Source of the DNA: Anniella stebbinsi
Lineage: Eukaryota; Chordata; Lepidosauria; Squamata; Anniellidae
Direction of reading: 5' to 3'
Assembly (NCBI GenBank): GCA_029215795.1
Contig: JARDYH010000001.1
Span: 187,867,654 to 187,931,653, forward strand
Length of the DNA: 64,000 nt
In this document: piece by piece, positions 12,182 through 23,480 of the stretch
How the letters are laid out: every line of letters begins with the position of its first letter
Position numbering within the stretch: position 1 is the first letter of the stretch
Program-made: the position numbers and the translations under genes
Notes under the pieces: model-generated
The model's database searches: none
Seen by the model: only the letters and a program-made list of their open reading frames with translations
Told to the model about the DNA's origin: nothing

Positions 12182-13535
12182 GGGGACAGGGGGAGTGTGA
12201 CTCTGTTGATTCTCCTTGATCTCTCAGTGGCTTTCGATACCATCGACCATGGTATCCTTCTGGCACGACTGGCTGAGTTGGGAGTGGGAGGCACTGCATT
12301 GCAGTGGTTCCACTCCTACTTGACAGGTTGGCTCCAGAAGGTGGTGCTGGGGAGACATTGCTCGGCCCCGTGGATTCTCCAGTATGGGGTTCCGCAGGGG
12401 TCAGTCTTGTCCCCCATGCTGTTCAACATCTACATGAAACCGTTGGGTGCGGTCATCCAGAGTTTTTGAGTGCGTTGTCATCAGTACGCTGATGACCCGC
12501 AACTCTATTTCTCCTTTTCATCTTCATCAGGTGAAGCTGTGGATGTGTTGAACCGGTGCTTGGCTGCGACAATGGACTGGATGAGAGCTAATAAACTGAA
12601 ACTTAATCCAGACAAGACTGAGATGCTGTTGGTGGGGGGTTCCTCTGACCGGATGGAGGGTGTTCAACCTGTTCTGGATGGGGTTGCACTCCCCCTGAAG
12701 GAGCAGGTTCGTAGCTTGGGGGTTCTCCTAGAACCATCTCTGTCACTTGAGGCTCAGGTAGCCTCAGTGGCACGGAGTGCCTTCTACCAACTTCGGCTGG
12801 TGGACCAGCTACGCCCCTATCTGGACAGGGATAACCTGGCTTCTGTTGTCTATGCTCTGGTAACCTCCAAGTTAGATTACTGCAATGCACTCTACATGGG
12901 GCTGCCTTTGAAGACGGTTCGGAAGCTGCAGCTTGTGCAGAATGCAGCGGCCAGATTGGTAACAGGGACCAGAAGATTCGAACATATAAGACCAATTCTG
13001 GCCCACTTGCATTGGCTGCCTGTAGGTTTCTGAGCCCGATTCAAGGTGCTGGTTTTAACCTATAAAGCCTTACACGGTTTGGGACCACAATACCTGATGG
13101 AATGTCTTTCCCGACATGAACCTACCCGTTCACTACGCAACATCAAAGGTCCTCCTCCGGGTGCCTACTCCAAGGGAAGCTCGGAGGATGGCAACAAGGG
13201 AGAGGGCCTTCTCTGTGGTGGCCCCTCAATTATGGAATGATCTCCCCGATGAGGCCCGCCTGACGCCAACACTGTTATCTTTTCGGCGCCAGGTCAAAAC
13301 TTTTCTTTTCTCCCAGGCATTTTAACAGCTCAAGTTGAGGTTTGACATTATGGCCAGTCTTAATAGTTAAATGTTTTTAAGTGTTTTAATGATAGCTGTT
13401 TTATGTTTATGGTTTTAAATTTTGTATATTGTCTTTTTAATGCTCAATCTTTTTAATTTTTGTAAACCGCCCAGAGAGCTTTGGCTATGGGGCAGTATAT
13501 GTGTAATAAATAATAATAATAATAATAATAATAAT
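12182..13535 (+). mobile_element. L2-like LINE, second recent copy, 5'-truncated
   Basis: Starts inside the RT (SVTLLILLDLSVAFDTIDHG) and carries the catalytic YADD box in HQYADDPQLYF, then the same C-terminal segments and tail as the 6120 copy. In-frame stops are at 12467-12469 and 13031-13033; the latter is CGA to TGA relative to the sister copy. The tail is (AAT)n at 13505-13535. By eye it is over 90% identical to 6388-7725. Confidence 0.9.
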
Positions 13536-15299
13536 CTAAGAAATAGATAGACACCTGTGTGAAAATTCATAATTCTGAGAATGGAAGCCCTTCTGTATAG
13601 GACTGCAGTCTGATTGTCAGGTTAGAGGGAAATAGCACTAAAACTCAAAGTCATCTTCTTCCTAGAAGGGCGCTAAATCCCACTGCCTTTCCCAACATTA
13701 TTAAGAGAAGCAAATTTGCTTTATTGTCAAAATAGAAAGATGGGCAGCTATATTTCAGTTTAAGATATCTATGTTCCATGAAATATGGGTCCCTTTCTAC
13801 ACTTTATTTGCAAAGCCTTCAAATTAATTAACTTGTTGTAACATCCTACAGCAGCCATCCCCTCAAGATGTTTGGGACTTCAAACATCCTATCCTAGCCA
13901 GGTTTGTCAATCTTCAGGAATACAGGGAATTATGGTCCAAAACATCTGGAGTGCATCAGGTTGGGGAAGGCAATCCTACAACTAATCAAATATTCTAGTC
14001 CTTTCTGTGTTGCACCCAGAAATTAAATCTAATTTTATTCATCTTCTATCCTACTGAAAAAAGAAATCCTTTAAAGTTCTTGTTTATCTAGACAGGTCTC
14101 AAATTTTCAAAGCATTAATGTTTTCAGCAAAACTAAAAATGCTGCTACCACGTGTATAACCTACCCATGATTAATACAGCTGTAGACGAGTTAACAGAAA
14201 ACATTGTTTGAACTATAAATATGAACCAGATTGCTATAGCTATCCATTTTAAGATACTTGACTGATATAAAGCCTTTAAAATAATATATATGGTTTGGGA
14301 ATGATTATATACTTGAAGCAAGCATTTAGGGTACTCCACCACCTAGTTGGATCATAATGGCAATTGTTGCAGTTGTTTTAAATGAATTGGTTTAATTTTG
14401 CAAGAATTACAATTGCAAAAACATTCTGTAGAGCTTCTCAGTCATCATTTTGTTAAATATACATAACACCATAAATAACCCTGACAAGTAGCATAGTAGT
14501 TGATTTGCATCCTCTTCTCCATATATTTTTGCATTCCATAGTTTATCTTGCTATTCATATTATCAATACCTTACCGTGACAACAAATTAATTAAAAAGGA
14601 ATAAACCAACATTACCTGGGCACCACTCAGGAAGATGACCATAAGTTTTAGGCCCAAGTTGTACTTAAGCATATGCCATGTTCTGTACATCATGCTTGTT
14701 CAGCTGGTTCATAATAGCCGAGATGATTTCATTGCTTCGCTTGCTGCAGATCGGAACATGAATAGCATTTTGGATCGATTTTTGGCTCTGCAAAATTAAA
14801 AGCTCACCTGATCAGCACAGTACAGCCTGTTCCAATGCATGCTTACTTGGAAATAAGCCTCCACTATATTCAGGCTTACTTCGAGATAAGTGCGCATAAC
14901 ATTGCATCTCATGGTCATGTTCCAATGAAAGCAAGTTGTGAGTTTGGTCAAATTTGCTTTAAGTCTAATGTTCTTCACACCATTAGCTCTATGTGTGTTG
15001 CAGTCACATAGCACCATATTTGAACAAGCATTTTTCTGCTGTCATAGACATTCAGCGACTATTTAAAGCTTAGTAATGGATGTGCGTTGCAGCACTGAAC
15101 CCTATTGCCCAAATAACTTAGATAAATAAAACTGCAGAGTCAGGGAATCACTTGTTACCGTTTCATGTTACTGAATTATCTTAAACATAATATGCAGACA
15201 ATTGACCAATGCCTGGCCTTGTCAGTTCTCCCAAGGAGACGGGAAAGCAGGAGCAGCTGCTCTTCTTAGTGAGCAATTGGGGATGGAACAGCTTCTGCC
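13536..15299. other. No gene recognised apart from a small MITE
   Basis: AT-rich, apparently unique DNA. Some of it, such as 14100-14480, is dense in TAAT-type words, but nothing firm can be called. Confidence 0.4.
14826..14910. mobile_element. Short palindromic MITE (GCAATCCTATGCA family), diverged
   Basis: CCAATGCATGCTTACTTGGA is answered by ACTTCGAGATAAGTGCGCAT, giving the inverted layout seen in the clean copy at 30459-30546. The target duplication is not clear. Confidence 0.45.
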
Positions 15300-17290
15300 C
15301 TTTTCCCTTTTAGCTCCACAAGCAATTCATGACAGCTGAAGATCCAGGGAAGGGGCGGGGACTGTCCTCAGGGAGACCGCCCCCTGGGCGGAGGGCGTCT
15401 GCAGGGCTGTCCAACCGGCACGCAGCTCCCAGTCTGCGGGGCTTCTCCTTTGCCCGGCAGCTCCTCGCTAGCCCCTGGAGGTGGCGCCCTTTTCACGACA
15501 CTTTGGCTCCCTTCGCCCGCGCGCGCGCAGGGTAGCGAAGCTGCCTTCTCTTCGTGTTAGCTGCTTCCTCCAGATTAGTGTGCGGAGAAGAGCCGCCTCG
15601 CCTTGGCGACCGCTGGCTGAGGGAAGCGGCCGCTTTCCAAGCAGAGGGCTGAAGGCAACCAAAGAAGACGTTTCCTTCTCCCTCCTCCATTTGACAGCTC
15701 CATCCGTCGCCACACTTGCGTCACTGACATTCTGCACCGCGAAGAAAAGCGGGCGGGGCGGGGGGCGGGGTCCCAGCGACTCCCCCCTCCTCCTCCTCCT
15801 CCTGTTGCAAGTGCAAGGCATGGCCCCTTCCAATGACCGCCTTTGAACTGGGAACTCCGGGCAGGCTGGCGGAGGGGCAACCGGAGCCCGGCTGGAGAAG
15901 TGGCATTGCCGCGGTTGCTGGAACCCCACCGGGGCTTTGCGTCACCAGGCATTCCGATGAAGGGAGAGGGTGAAAGGCGGCGCGTGGGTGGACGGGGGGG
16001 GGGGGTCTCCTTTGTAATGCAATTCGCAAGCCGTGAACGTGTTGGCAACGCGCCGCTCGTGGCGCTGGCTGCTGCGGCCCCTCCTTAGCCCGCCTGGCAG
16101 GGTGGCAGCAGCAGCAGCTCCGCTTCCCCGGCTGCCTTTGGTTCCAAGCTCTCGGGCTGGCGCGGGAGAGGAGGGAGGAGGAGGGCATCGGGACGGGCAC
16201 GCACCTCCCGAGCTCCATCTCTGATCCCGGGGCGCTGTGGTGGTGGTGGTGGCACAGGCCTTCAGAGCAGGGCTCATTTTCCGCCCATCAGCAAAAGTCA
16301 CATTAACTCACACGGGGACACGCATAAAAATGCGATTCTGGCCGCGAAGGAGAACCCAGTAGGCTTCTAGTTAACGCAATGAGGTTTCCAGGAAGCGATG
16401 CATAAATTCTTCCCCAAAATGATACCATTTTTCACGTTTCGTTCCAATTAAATTAGCGAGGCAGCTGACGCGGCAAGGAGCCCTCGGCGCACTGGGGTAA
16501 AATGAACGTTTGCTCCGGTTGCTTTTTGTGTCTCTGGAACTGCTCATGGGTCTTGTGACGTGCGGCTGAGCACAGTATTTCCTGAGATATGGGGACTGGG
16601 AGGAGGAGCACGTCTTGCCGCGGAGCCGGGCCGTCCTTCCATGGATCTGCCCTCTTAGCCCTGCGACGGGGAGGGGGCGCCATTCACAAGCAAGACCGAG
16701 GTTTGGCGTGGGAGAGCCAGGCGCAAGAGGCAGGCGGGCAGGGAAGGGGCCGCATCCAGGAAGCGAAAGCCCGAGGGGCCCGACGAAGGCTCTGTCGCGG
16801 CCATTCCTAAGCACGTGGGCCGAGTCTGAGTTGAGCATCGTTCCTGAAAAAGCTGGGCTGGAGGGCCCACCTCCTCGTCGGAAGAAGGAGAGCTCGGGCC
16901 TCAGGCGCAGGGCCGGGGTGGTACGGCAAAGGAGTCGCCAAGGGCCGCCGCCGAGCCCTGGGCACTATTTGTTTGCCATCGACTGGCCCGAGGTGGCGCG
17001 CCAGGACCGCCAAAGGACGTCGCGAGGGTTTGCTAATGGAGTGGCAGACATCAGAGGATCCTGCCCTTGGTCTCAGAAAGCCCATTGCAAACCCCTTCAT
17101 TGGTCAGGATCCGGCCCTGGCTGGGCACATTGTCTTACGGGGCAGGGCGATAGATCCTCCAAAGAAGCCCTTCGGGAGCGGGCCCACGAAACAAGACTTG
17201 AACTGGCCATGATAACGAACCAGCATTTGCTCTCAAAGGCGGGCGGGCGGGCACACACTCGCGCACACACTCAAACGGCACTGAGGTGGG
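15300..17290. promoter_or_regulatory. Distal CpG-rich island, no gene recognised
   Basis: GC-rich with many CpG and CGCG words (for example CGCCCGCGCGCGCGCAGG near 15515), contrasting with AT-rich DNA on both sides. It lies about 24 kb upstream of the GBX2 start. Open frames of 100-226 codons occur on both strands in several frames, as expected from low stop-codon density, and none resembles a known protein. It could be a promoter of an unannotated transcript or a CpG-island enhancer. Confidence 0.5.
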
Positions 17291-17720
17291 TGTGATCCGC
17301 AAAGCAATCCAAATTAGAAATTGAAGCTTCTTTTTTTAAAGTCCTAATGAACTTGATTGCATGAACATTTATAATCCCCCATGGCTTTAAATGAAATCAG
17401 AAGATAATCAGGAGCTGTGGAGAGAGGGAGCGAAAATATGAGAGAAAGGGGTGTTTACAGGCTGAGATTGGGGAAGGGGCTGCAGTATTAGCAAAGATGC
17501 TGCTGCTGCTTCTATTGATGTCTAAAATGATGGATAATGTGAGAATGGCAAATATACTATTTGTCTAATGGCTCTGCAATTAAATTCCCCTGTAAATGAC
17601 CCATGCCTCATTTCATCCTAATCTATGGAATTTTGATTGAATTCGTCAGCTCTAATTGAAAAATACTGCACTTTAATGTCTGCCTTGCAGATTCCGAACC
17701 AGAGTGGTTTTAATGAGCCC
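17291..17720. promoter_or_regulatory. Candidate conserved enhancer next to CpG island
   Basis: Repeat-free AT-rich block with closely spaced homeodomain-type words (CAAATTAGAAATT, TAATGAACTTGATTG, CAATTAAATTCCCC, GCTCTAATTGAAAAA) and GATGG/GATAATC words. The composition is typical of vertebrate developmental enhancers. Conservation is inferred, not measured. Confidence 0.35.
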
Positions 17721-19439
17721 GTGGCCCTCTGACCTCCGAAGATTTGAGAGTTTTAGGCCGAATTTTTAAAGGAGCAGATTTCTCACCTAGATTTCCCGGC
17801 TTTTCGTGTGTGTGTGTGTGTGTGTGTGTAGCATGAGAGAGAGAGAGAGAGCATCTCATAACCATCTCCGACGGATAAGCGGAGGTGCAGAATTCAGCTC
17901 TTTTGAATTGTAAGCCGTTTTCAACTTCAAGAGCAATCCGAATCCCCAAATTCTGGTTGATTTAAAAGGGCTTCCTTTGCAGCTCTGTGCTTGTCAACCA
18001 TCTCCACCCCGCCCCTCAGCGCCTGAATTCCTACGGTTCCAGTTGCTCTGTTTATTTGGAAATAAATCCCACTTTGTTCAATGGAACGTGCTACCCGCTC
18101 AGCGGTGCGTAGGCTCCATCGTTGGCTTCTCTCATTATTCTTTTTTTCCCCCTCTTATGCCTCACTGAATCCAACACACCAGGGGTGTTGTTGGGTTGGG
18201 TTTTTCCCCAGAAGTAAATCCGAAACGCTGGCGGCGCACTATCGGTATCCTAAGGCACGGATTTCTAAAATGGCATTTTAGAAAGAAGCTTCTGGAACGG
18301 CGCAATCACTTTGCCCCCCACCCCACGCCACCCGCGCATAGAACGATGCTTACTTTTTTCTCAGCAATCGAAGGGGGAGAAGAAACAAGCCCACGTGGAG
18401 AATAAAAGCGCCCAGCTCCATCTACTGCATCATTCGGCCTCGATCTTTAAGGGGCCCCACCTAGCAAAAAACTCGCTGGTCCAAGCACGAACAGGCCACC
18501 TCGTTGTCTCCCTTCCGGCACGCCTGTAGGCCTCGGAAGGGGTCGCCAAAGGGAGAGGCGCCCCGGAGTGGCAGGCTTGATCGGCTCTCTTGACTGAGCC
18601 AGCTGGGATCGGTCCTCGAGGAGGGTCTCGGTCCTGGTTGTTGGGGGTAAATGCTGTTGGGCGGGGGGGGGGGGGTACGCCCCAGCGCCTTCTTCCATCA
18701 GTTCCCCATTTGGGACTGCAAATCTTAAGCACCCTTGTCTGAACCGAAAGTCCTCCTTGCCTCCCTTGGAACCAACTTCTGTGTACACGTGCCTATTAGC
18801 ATCGGGGGCGTTGGTTTCTATCAGCTCCATGGAAGCAGCGGGCGGTTTTACACCTGCTCGATTGATTTAAAATGTGACATGCTGCATTTTCTGCCAAAGA
18901 AGCAACTCCCACAACACACACAAATCAGCGAAAGAATGGCAATTAAAACATGTTTTCTCCTGATAGCTCAGATATAGTTAACAGGAAATTTGAGCATCTA
19001 TAGAAATTTTATATCCATATCTATATGAATTCATTTAGCAGTCTACAAAGTGGTTCATTAAAATAATGATCCCCAAATTTATTAATACAATTGTAATATA
19101 ATTAAATACTGAAAAGTAGCAGGTGCAGACACAAACTATTAAATAAACCTAACATCATGCAAACAATAAATTAGTTAATAGAATTATATGCAGCGCAATC
19201 CTGAGGGTGTCTACTCAGTAATCCTTTCTAGGAATTGCGACTTTAGGCTCAAACTTTTAAGGTCTCCATCACCTTTGTACTAGGTACTGTACGGTTGACC
19301 GGTCTCTGAAACCTACAGCAGTTTGTCACCTCTGAGTAAACTTTTTTTTTTAATGTGGCCACTCCCCCTCTGACTTCAGAATCCTTTACCTAAAAACCTG
19401 GGCATGGTCTTTAAAAGCCCAGGCTCCATAACCTTGCTG
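17721..19439. other. No gene recognised; microsatellites and a candidate AT-rich regulatory block
   Basis: (TG)n at 17806-17830 and (GA)n at 17836-17851, a G13 run at 18663-18675, and a repeat-free AT-rich block at 18835-19110. The last has GATTGATTTAAAATG and CAATTAAAACATG words and could be regulatory. Confidence 0.4.
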
Positions 19440-19640
19440 GATACAAAGGATGACAACAAAAGCAACAAAGGGTCTTGTGGCAGCTTAAAGACTAACAAAT
19501 TTATTGGGGCATAAACTTTCTTGGATACTGTCCCCTTCATCAGATTCATGAAATGTTGATTCCAGAATAAATGTGTTATGTTTAAGGAGTCACAAGGACC
19601 TTTGTTGTTTTTGCTGCAACAGACTTCCACATATGTTACC
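19440..19640. mobile_element. MITE of the GTCTTGTGGCA family
   Basis: Begins GGGTCTTGTGGCAGCTTAAA, continues with GACTAACAAATTTATTGGGG and CATCAGATTCATGAA, and closes with ACAAGGACCTTTGTTG-like sequence. The same order of phrases recurs at 30435-30615, 41561-41709 and 48040-48125. Confidence 0.6.
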
Positions 19641-19954
19641 TTTCTGGAAAGGATGACAGGCTGAAGCTGGTGCAAGCTTATGCTCACTATTGATCTTGCA
19701 CAATACCTGTACCATAAAAATGGAGAGTACAACAGTAGAAGTTCAGCAGGTGACATTTTTCTCCATCGTTGTATTTCAGTGTTGGGGAAAGTTTAATTTG
19801 TGAATTTGTTTCTGTCATGTGCCTGTGAATGACAGAGGAGCCCTGCTAGGGAGAAGAAAAGTTGGGAACCCAAAACCAACATCAGTTAAACCTCATGTTG
19901 CATTTCTTCTTTGCTTTTCAACATATTATTTTATATGTGTTTGAAATAAATCCA

Positions 19955-20038
19955 TTGCTGCCCTCTTCATGCTTGCTTGGAAGTAATACTATGTTAATGA
20001 TGCTTACTCCAGTTAAACATGCATAGGATAGCAGCCTT
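19955..20038. mobile_element. Short palindromic MITE (GCAATCCTATGCA family), diverged
   Basis: CTTGCTTGGAAGTAATACT on the left is answered by TTACTCCAGTTAAACATGCA and TAGGATAGCAGCC on the right. No coding capacity. Confidence 0.5.
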
Positions 20039-20346
20039 ATATTCTCCTTCAGTATCTAATAATTTTACCAGGTTTGGCAGCTTTAGGGCCATAAATACTT
20101 AATTGCAGAATGAGACTCCCCAAGGCCTGTGCCTGCGTTCTTGTCTCAGAAAGCCTGACTCTCTAACCCAATGGCATATCTGCAGTGGGGGCAGTGCCCA
20201 TTCCAATCAGTTTGTCAGTGCGAATGAAGTGTGTCTCCCAGATTAACTGCACATAGGAAATCCTCAGTTCCAGAGCCAAGATCAGCCTTCAAAACTGATA
20301 CCAGTCGTCAGACTGGGCTCAGATTGAGCAGTGATGTCTCAGTAGT

Positions 20347-20666
20347 TAGGGTGACCATGTGAAAAGGAGGACAGGGCTCCTGTATCGTTAACAGTAGTGA
20401 TGAAGAGGGAATTTCAGCAGCTGTAATTTGTATGCATGGAGCACCTGGTGAAATTCCCTCTTCATCACAACAGTTAAAGCTGCAGGAGCTATACTAGAGT
20501 GACCAGATACAAAAGAGGGCATGGCTCCTGTTGTTTTAACTGTCATGATGAAGAGGGAATTTCACCAGGTGCTGCATGCATACAAGTGACACCTGCTGAA
20601 ATTCCCTCTTCATCACTACTGTTAACGATACAGGAGCCCGGTCCTCCTTCTCATATGGTCACCCTA
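20347..20666. mobile_element. hAT-type MITE, 320 bp, copy 1
   Basis: Termini TAGGGTGACCATGTG and CATATGGTCACCCTA are inverted repeats. Flanks are TCAGTAGT (20339-20346) and TCAATAGT (20667-20674), a 7/8 match to the 8-bp duplication expected of hAT elements. Nearly the whole element is palindromic: GATGAAGAGGGAATTTCA occurs in both orientations in each half. It encodes no transposase. Confidence 0.9.
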
Positions 20667-20799
20667 TCAATAGTGCAACTTCCCTTGCCACAGTGGTAGA
20701 GACCTTGTATGTTCTTTATGCAAAGGCTACACCATGTAGCAAAAAGAGCACACATGTCCCCTTGCTAAGCAAACTGCTGTGTATGAAAAGGACTGTATG

Positions 20800-20872
20800 A
20801 CCATCATGTCCCCCCCCATACTAAGAGCTTTGGAGTGGGATAGAAATCTAATAAATCAATAAATGAATGAAT
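20800..20872 (+). mobile_element. LINE 3' tail fragment
   Basis: CTAAGAGCTTTGGAGTGGGATAG followed by (AATAAATCA/ATGA)n resembles a decayed L2-like tail (GAGAGCTTCGGCTATGGGGCGG type). Confidence 0.4.
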
Positions 20873-21039
20873 AACACCAGGCATCACCTCAGTTTGTGCC
20901 TCACTTTTATATCCTGCCATGAATCAGGCAAATCTGGGCTGGCACAACTTATTTAAATCAGACAAAGCAAAAATCTGGCTCATGAAATAACCCTTTCACT
21001 CATCCCTGATTGATGACTTTGGACTTTCATCAAATCATT

Positions 21040-21290
21040 ACCACACTCTGGTGTCACAAATGTCTTGCTTCTCTAGTAACGTCTACCATATTAAAATGGG
21101 CAGCTATACACCCATTTTTATAGCATGCAGAGTTTATTTTCAAGACCAGATAAACGTCCTCACAGAAAGCCACAAAGCAGGCATTGTTTCTAATTAGATG
21201 GCTGGTATATCAAATTGCTGTCTAAACTATAAAGGACTCTAATCACTCATTTACAGGAAGATGAATCTATTGAGTTCTTGCACATAAGTG
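21040..21290. promoter_or_regulatory. Candidate conserved non-coding block
   Basis: Repeat-free, with TTCTAATTAGATGG, ATAAAGGACTCTAATCACTC and TTTATAGCATGCAG words. Suggestive only. Confidence 0.25.
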
Positions 21291-21574
21291 AGCAAGGCAA
21301 TATGGCAAAGTAATAATCAAGGGGCATGTCCAAGGTCTTCAGTTGTCATTTTTAAAAAGGTCCTTCTAAGGAGGGCCACTCAAGTATAAAGGAAGCACCA
21401 GAGCTCCATGGTGGAGCACAAAGTCCAAGATTCAATCCTTACCTAAAAGGAGTCAAGTAGCGGAGCTGGGAAACACCCTTCTTGCATGAGAAGCTGAGGA
21501 GCTACTGCTAGTCAGGCTGTTAGACAATACTGGGATAGATGGACCCCTGGCCTGACTCAGTAGAAAGCAGCTTC

Positions 21575-21646
21575 ATATTTATTTATTTATTTATTACATT
21601 TGTATACCGCCCCATAGCCGAAGATCTCTGGGCAGTTTACATATTC
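21575..21646 (-). mobile_element. L2-like LINE tail, minus strand
   Basis: (TTTA)n followed by TATACCGCCCCATAGCCGAA and ATCTCTGGGCAGTTTACAT: reverse complement of the tail at 7680-7725. Only the terminal ~70 bp are present. Confidence 0.8.
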
Positions 21647-21779
21647 TTATATCTATCACGTGCCTTGGGATTTTCATACAGACAGATCTTCAATCTGAAC
21701 ACTTGCTTTTCAGATTCTGAAAAGCAAGAGTTCTGAGGTGGCCCCTGATAGGGATATATACTGCTTAGGTCTTCACTCC

Positions 21780-22097
21780 TAGGCTGACCATATGAAAAGG
21801 AGGACAGGGCTCATGTAACTTTAACAGTTGTAGAGAAAAGGCAATTTCAGCCAGCATCATTTGTATGCAATTAGTTCCTGGTGAAATTCCCTCTTCATCA
21901 CAACAGTTAAAGCTGCAGGGGCCCTGCCCTCTTGTGTATCTGGTACCTGGTATAGTGCCTGCAACTTTAATTGTAGTGATGAAGATGGGATTTCACCAGA
22001 TACTAATTGTATACAAATGACGCCAGCTGAAATTCCCTTTTCTCTGCAACTGTTAAAGTTACATGAGCCCTGTCCTCCTTTCCATATGGTCAGCCTA
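21780..22097. mobile_element. hAT-type MITE, 318 bp, copy 2
   Basis: Termini TAGGCTGACCATATG and CATATGGTCAGCCTA. A perfect 8-bp duplication, TTCACTCC, flanks it (21772-21779 and 22098-22105). Compared with copy 1 it lies in the opposite orientation, judged from the asymmetric centre. Confidence 0.95.
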
Positions 22098-22214
22098 TTC
22101 ACTCCCTCACCCCACCTACTCACAAGCCCAGTGTTTTGAGCCATAAAGAGCTCAGAAGGCCTCCATACATACAAGAAACACACAATAACCATCTATATTT
22201 CCATTCTCTTGCAA

Positions 22215-22620
22215 TTCATTGGTTTCAATGAGTGGCTACCAGGAGGAGGGCCTTCTCTGCTATGGCACCCGGACTGTAGAATGAGCTCCCTAGAGAGGTC
22301 CGCCTGGCACCTACAGTATACTCTTTCAGACACCAGGTGAAGACCTTTTTATTTTCTCCATATTGATAACAGTTTATCAACATAATTTTTACTTTTGCTG
22401 TTTTAAAAAAAATGTATTTTAAAACTGAATTAATTTCTGCATTGCTGCTCAGTTTTATCCTGGTTGTGCTTGAAGATTGCATTTTATACTATGTGTTATA
22501 CTGTTGTTTGTTTTATATTTTGAATGGTCTTCATGGTTTTAATTCTTGTAAACTGCTCAGAGAGCTTCAGCTATTGGGCAGTTTAGAAAAGCAGTAAATC
22601 AATCAATCAATCAATCAATT
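22215..22620 (+). mobile_element. L2-like LINE 3' end, truncated
   Basis: AGGAGGGCCTTCTCTGCTAT and TGAGCTCCCTAGAGAGGTCC correspond to the RRAFSxxAP..W..LP.EV segment. The 3' UTR ends AAACTGCTCAGAGAGCTTCA and (AATC)n. Confidence 0.8.
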
Positions 22621-23159
22621 GGTTGAACAATGTGTTGGGTTGCATCCTCCCTATGCTGAAAAGAGTTTCAATGAGTTTGTTTGGTTTTTTAATTCAGACT
22701 TGCAGATATACGGATTTCTCTGCGACTAATATAATGATCTGAATCATCAAGGGGAATTCTGTAAATTGTCTATATTATTAAAATCCATCAAATCCAGTTT
22801 GCCTGTCTTTCCTCATTAAATTGCAGCATATTCAAGTAAAAAAAAATTGACCAAGTTAATTATAAAAATTCACAGATTGTCATGGGCACAGAAAGTCCCT
22901 CAACCCACAGTTTTCTGTAAAATAAATAAATAAATGACTAAATCTTCCCCGTATAAAAGCACTCCCTTTCCAGAGCTTGAGGGGTGGAGCTTCTATTGCT
23001 ATTCAACATCAGAAAGTAACCTATCAATCATTTAAAATAACTGATGTGAAGTGTCACTATTGTGTTGTGAAATCAATTGACTTGGTGGATTTTGCCACTG
23101 GTATTGGCAAAACACTAAATTCACTTTTACCACTGTCAATGAATGACTGCTCTGGTTAA
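22621..23159. other. No gene recognised
   Basis: AT-rich, mostly repeat-free sequence with no supported exon. Confidence 0.4.
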
Positions 23160-23480
23160 CTGTCAAGCCCTTTTATGAAGAAAGGCCTTGTCCCTGTTCA
23201 TCTCCCTAGGACAGTAAACGTCCAAATGCTATTTTTCCCCGGTGCAAAATATGTTGACAAACAAGAATAACTGGAGTCTTACTTAGTGGACTCAGAGTAG
23301 ATGTCAATAACAGATCCATTGTGCAAAATGGCCCTTTTGATGGGAACTATTAAAAATTCATTGTCCTTTGTTTTGCCCTTTGGCTATGCATAATCCCATT
23401 TCTTATCAATTCCTTACACAATTACGGAGGAATTACATTCCATTATACTTTTTCTGGCTGCACAATGAGATATATAAAAG
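23160..23480. promoter_or_regulatory. Candidate conserved enhancer block
   Basis: Repeat-free block with a SOX-type word (ATTGTCCTTTGTTTTG at about 23359), an octamer-like word (GGCTATGCATAATCCC at about 23382), and ACAATTACGGAGGAATTACA. The combination suggests a neural enhancer; conservation was not testable. Confidence 0.35.

Noticed and set aside
15468..16838. Several 120-165-codon frames on both strands in the distal CpG island
   Set aside because: All are arginine/proline-rich and mutually overlapping, with no family resemblance and no consistent splice structure.
20347..22097. Regularly repeated palindromic units resembling a CRISPR-like array
   Set aside because: The units are two separate hAT-type MITEs with target duplications in a vertebrate genome; there are no spacer-repeat periods.
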